Part shown: in pieces, positions 61,632 to 64,000 of the stretch
Numbering within the stretch: position 1 is the stretch's first letter
Layout: each line of letters begins with the position of its first letter
Assembly: GCA_016716505.1 (NCBI GenBank)
Contig: JADJWF010000003.1
Span: 728,971 to 792,970, forward strand
Reading direction: 5' to 3'
Origin: Verrucomicrobiota bacterium
GTDB taxonomy: Bacteria; Verrucomicrobiota; Verrucomicrobiia; Limisphaerales; J093
Length of the DNA: 64,000 bases
Program-made: the position numbers and the translations under genes
Notes under the pieces: model-generated
Seen by the model: only the letters and a program-made list of their open reading frames with translations
Database searches by the model: none
What the model was told of the DNA's origin: nothing

Positions 61632-63767
61632 ATGGAACTGCGTGAATTCGCCGAGCGCGTTTTGTTCTCCACAACCTTGGAAGAGAAACTCCGGGGCGAG
61701 GACGACCTGTCTGACGAACGCCCCGGCCAGCCCTTGGCCAGTCCCACCGCTCCGGGACGGCCGCCCGAATTGCGCTTCCGCCCGGCGGGCATCAGCCGAC
61801 CAGATTTCCCCGGCCTGGCGGCGCTCGAACGGGAGCGGGAGCGCGGCCGGCTCCTGCACTTCTTTGCCAACCACGAGTTGCTGGCCACGGAACTCATGGC
61901 GCTGGCGCTCTTGAAATTTCCCGACGCCCCACCGGCCTTCCGCCGTGGTGTACTCAAGACGTTGCGCGACGAGCAGGAACACACCCGCTGGTACATCGAG
62001 CGGATGCGCGCCTGCGGCCTCGCGTTTGGCGAGCTGCCCGTCAGCGGTTACTTCTGGCGCTGTGCTGCGCCGATGGAGAATCCGCTCGATTACGTGGCGA
62101 CCCTCTGCCTGACCTTCGAGCAGGCCAACCTCGACTTCGCCGGGCACTTCGCCCGCGGGTTCGCGCGGGTGGGCGACGCCGAATCGGCGCGCCTGCTCGA
62201 TCGCATCTACCACGATGAGATCGGACACGTCGCGTACGGTTTGAAATGGTTTCGGCGCTGGAAGAACCCGACCGAAAGCGACTGGGAGGCCTTTTGTCGC
62301 GTCTTGAGATTCCCGCTCTCGCCGCAGCGGGCAAAAGGGTTCGCGGTCAACGCCGCGGGCCGGCGGGCGGCAGGCTTCGATGCGGACTTCATCGCCCACT
62401 TGGAGGTGTATGCGCAGTCCAAGGGCCGGACGCCAAACGTCCACGTCTTCAACCCCTTCACGGAAGCCCGGCTGGCCGCAGGCCGGTCCTTCCAGCCCAC
62501 CCGCCACCAGGCTGACCTGCAGCGCGACCTCGCGAATCTTCCCCAGTTTCTCTGCCGGCAGGACGACATCGTGCTCGTACGCGAGCGGCCTGCGCCGGCA
62601 TTCCTGGCGTCCCTGCAGGAGGCGGGCTTCCCGCTCCCGGAATTTGTCGAGATGGGCGACGCCGTGGTCCTGCCCGCGACCACGCTCGCCGGACGCAAAC
62701 TTGGGGTCTTGCGGCCTTGGGCGTGGGGCCCGGACAGTCTCGAACTCCTGCGACCGTTGTTCGGGAGCGTGACCGGTGAATCGCGGACACCGGAACAACG
62801 GTTCAATCCCGGCATTGCCGAGCTTTATTCGAAGGCCTGGAGCGCCGCCCTGCTGCGCCGACTGCTCACCCAGCCGAAGCCGGGCGACCTCTCCCCCGCA
62901 GGGATATGGGAAGATGAAGCCTGGCTGTGCCCGCCAACCACGGTCGGAACGGTTGCCAAAACTTTGGAGGAGGCGCTCGCCGCCATTGCCGCCATCCGCG
63001 CCCACGGGCACCAACAGGTAATGGTCAAACAAGCCTTCAGTTGGGCGGGCCACAACGCGCTTCGCCTCTGGGAGCCGGAAGTGACCGAGCCGCAGCGACG
63101 CTGGCTGGAGCGAGCGGTGCTGGCGGGCAGACCGTTGATAGTCGAGCCGTGGCTGGAACGGGTCGTGGACTTCTCGATCCAACTGGAGATGAGTGCGAAG
63201 GGACTGAAACTGCTCGGCTACACCGGGCTGAGCAATGATCATCGCGGTCAGTACCGGGGCAACTGGGCCGAGTCGCACCACCACCGGCGCCCGCCGTCGG
63301 AAGTCTTGGACCGCCTGACCGGCCCGCCCGATATCGCCCGCCGTTTCCACGGGCTGTACACCGGGTTGTTCGCGCTGCTGGAACCTGCCCTGCGCGCAGC
63401 CGGCTACCTTGGCCCGGTGGGAATTGACGCCCTCGTCTATCGTTCGACCGACGGCACCTGCCGGTTGAAGCCCGTGGTCGAAATCAATCCCCGCTACACG
63501 TTTGGCCGGTTGATGGTGGAGTTGATGCGCCACACCGCGCCTGGATCGAGGGGTGAACTGCGTTTGGTAAACCGGGCAATGGCGGCCGCAGCGGGCGCAC
63601 GGGACTTCGTGGAATATGCCCGTCGGCTGCGCGGGATCTCCCCGGTGCGCCTGGCAGGGGAACCCGTGCCCCGTCTGGCTGCCGGCGCTGTGTGCCTGAA
63701 CGATCCGTCACGAGCGAAGGTGTGTCTCGCGGTGTTCGAAGTGGCTCCGCCCGTGAAGCGGGCTTGA
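61632..63767 (+). CDS. DUF455 ferritin-like protein fused to an ATP-grasp domain
   Basis: A 711-residue protein. Residues about 65-258 match DUF455, a di-iron ferritin-like family: metal-ligand candidates are E82/E87 (ANHELLATELMA), E114-x2-H117 (RDEQEHTRW), E163 (TFEQANLDF) and E196-x2-H199 (YHDEIGHVAYG). From about 258 to 700 it is ATP-grasp-like: VMVKQAFSWAGHNALRLW (K466), LIVEPWLERVVDFSIQ (E505), VGIDALVY (D599) and VVEINPRYTFGRL (E617, N619, R621). ATP-grasp enzymes ligate carboxylates to amines or thiols. The combination in one chain is unusual to me and has no assigned function. The ATG at 61632 starts just before homology. The next gene is a prenyl synthetase on the same strand. Confidence 0.82.
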   Translation: MELREFAERVLFSTTLEEKLRGEDDLSDERPGQPLASPTAPGRPPELRFRPAGISRPDFPGLAALERERERGRLLHFFANHELLATELMALALLKFPDAPPAFRRGVLKTLRDEQEHTRWYIERMRACGLAFGELPVSGYFWRCAAPMENPLDYVATLCLTFEQANLDFAGHFARGFARVGDAESARLLDRIYHDEIGHVAYGLKWFRRWKNPTESDWEAFCRVLRFPLSPQRAKGFAVNAAGRRAAGFDADFIAHLEVYAQSKGRTPNVHVFNPFTEARLAAGRSFQPTRHQADLQRDLANLPQFLCRQDDIVLVRERPAPAFLASLQEAGFPLPEFVEMGDAVVLPATTLAGRKLGVLRPWAWGPDSLELLRPLFGSVTGESRTPEQRFNPGIAELYSKAWSAALLRRLLTQPKPGDLSPAGIWEDEAWLCPPTTVGTVAKTLEEALAAIAAIRAHGHQQVMVKQAFSWAGHNALRLWEPEVTEPQRRWLERAVLAGRPLIVEPWLERVVDFSIQLEMSAKGLKLLGYTGLSNDHRGQYRGNWAESHHHRRPPSEVLDRLTGPPDIARRFHGLYTGLFALLEPALRAAGYLGPVGIDALVYRSTDGTCRLKPVVEINPRYTFGRLMVELMRHTAPGSRGELRLVNRAMAAAAGARDFVEYARRLRGISPVRLAGEPVPRLAAGAVCLNDPSRAKVCLAVFEVAPPVKRA

Positions 63768-63798
63768 GGCAAGGCGGCCGTTTCTTCATCCTCCGGCC

Positions 63799-64000
63799 AT
63801 GCGTGGCTCACGCCGGACGTCGTCGCCTTCCGCCCCATTCGATCTGAACGCTTATCTCGCGCGCTCGACCGCCATGGTGAACCGCGCGCTGGATCGGTTC
63901 CTGCCGTCCGAACGGACCCGGCCGACAACCCTCCACCGCGCGATGCGTTACTCTTTGTTCGCCGGCGGCAAGCGGCTGCGCCCCGCGCTCTGCCTGGCCG
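63799..64000 (+). CDS. polyprenyl synthetase family protein (partial)
   Basis: Begins at ATG 63799 and runs off the window after 67 codons. FDLNAYLARSTAMVNRALDRFLP then TTLHRAMRYSLFAGGKRLRPALCLA contains the GGKRLRP motif of farnesyl/geranylgeranyl diphosphate synthases. It condenses isopentenyl diphosphate with allylic diphosphates; chain length cannot be judged from this fragment. It starts 31 bases after the DUF455-ATP-grasp gene. Confidence 0.85.
   Translation, partial: MRGSRRTSSPSAPFDLNAYLARSTAMVNRALDRFLPSERTRPTTLHRAMRYSLFAGGKRLRPALCLA

Noticed and set aside
61617..63533. 638-codon minus-strand frame opposite the DUF455-ATP-grasp gene
   Set aside because: The plus-strand gene has conserved metal and ATP-binding motifs; the minus frame has none.

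Overview
This is a GC-rich bacterial chromosome segment that reads most naturally as Verrucomicrobiota, probably the Limisphaerales/Pedosphaera side. That placement is inference. It rests on four scattered pseudopilins with the FTLIELLVVIA leader and an H-x9-DG tail motif, a PEP-CTERM protein, a CotH protein with an EF-hand, an ECF sigma factor followed by a one-helix proline-rich protein, and palindromic repeats that read in frame as ADFQSAV...DWKSAL. No phage, IS or CRISPR was found.

Layout. 1-2.8 kb: lipopolysaccharide-type glycosyltransferases. 2.8-5.2 kb: two pseudopilins around a fragment of a restriction-modification gene. 5.3-13.2 kb: a class V aminotransferase, two ABC-2 type permeases, a short-chain dehydrogenase, a flippase-like membrane protein coupled to a sugar isomerase, and rpsU. 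13.4-18.2 kb: tgt (frameshifted), prfB with its programmed +1 frameshift, trpC, trpF and a methyltransferase. 18.4-21 kb: an ECF sigma factor with a membrane partner, then thiD (frameshifted). 21-24 kb: pyrR, pyrB and an M42 aminopeptidase on the minus strand. 24.2-26.2 kb: a decayed Eco57I-like restriction-modification gene carrying a 117-bp palindromic element. 26.8-29.4 kb: cotH and tRNA-Gln. 29.4-40.7 kb: nuoF to nuoN, without nuoA-E, interrupted by a toxin-antitoxin-like pair after nuoG. 40.7-47.3 kb: deoC, a release-factor-like protein, a thiamine-binding protein, a tricorn-type protease, GtrA and a third pseudopilin. 48.1-50.3 kb: a noncoding array of about eleven palindromic units of roughly 180 bp. 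50.5-55.6 kb: an AlgJ/AlgI-type O-acetylation cluster plus an SGNH/TPR protein. 55.8-61.5 kb: secreted proteins, a fourth pseudopilin, a PEP-CTERM protein and a sigma-factor/VWA chimera. 61.6-64 kb: a ferritin-like (DUF455) protein fused to an ATP-grasp domain, then a truncated polyprenyl synthetase.

Most informative points for follow-up: the repeat array and its single-copy relative, the DUF455-ATP-grasp fusion, insertions inside the nuo operon (the toxin-antitoxin-like pair and a 44-codon ORF with ATGA overlaps at both ends), and several one- or two-base indels in otherwise well-conserved genes, which may be assembly errors rather than biology.
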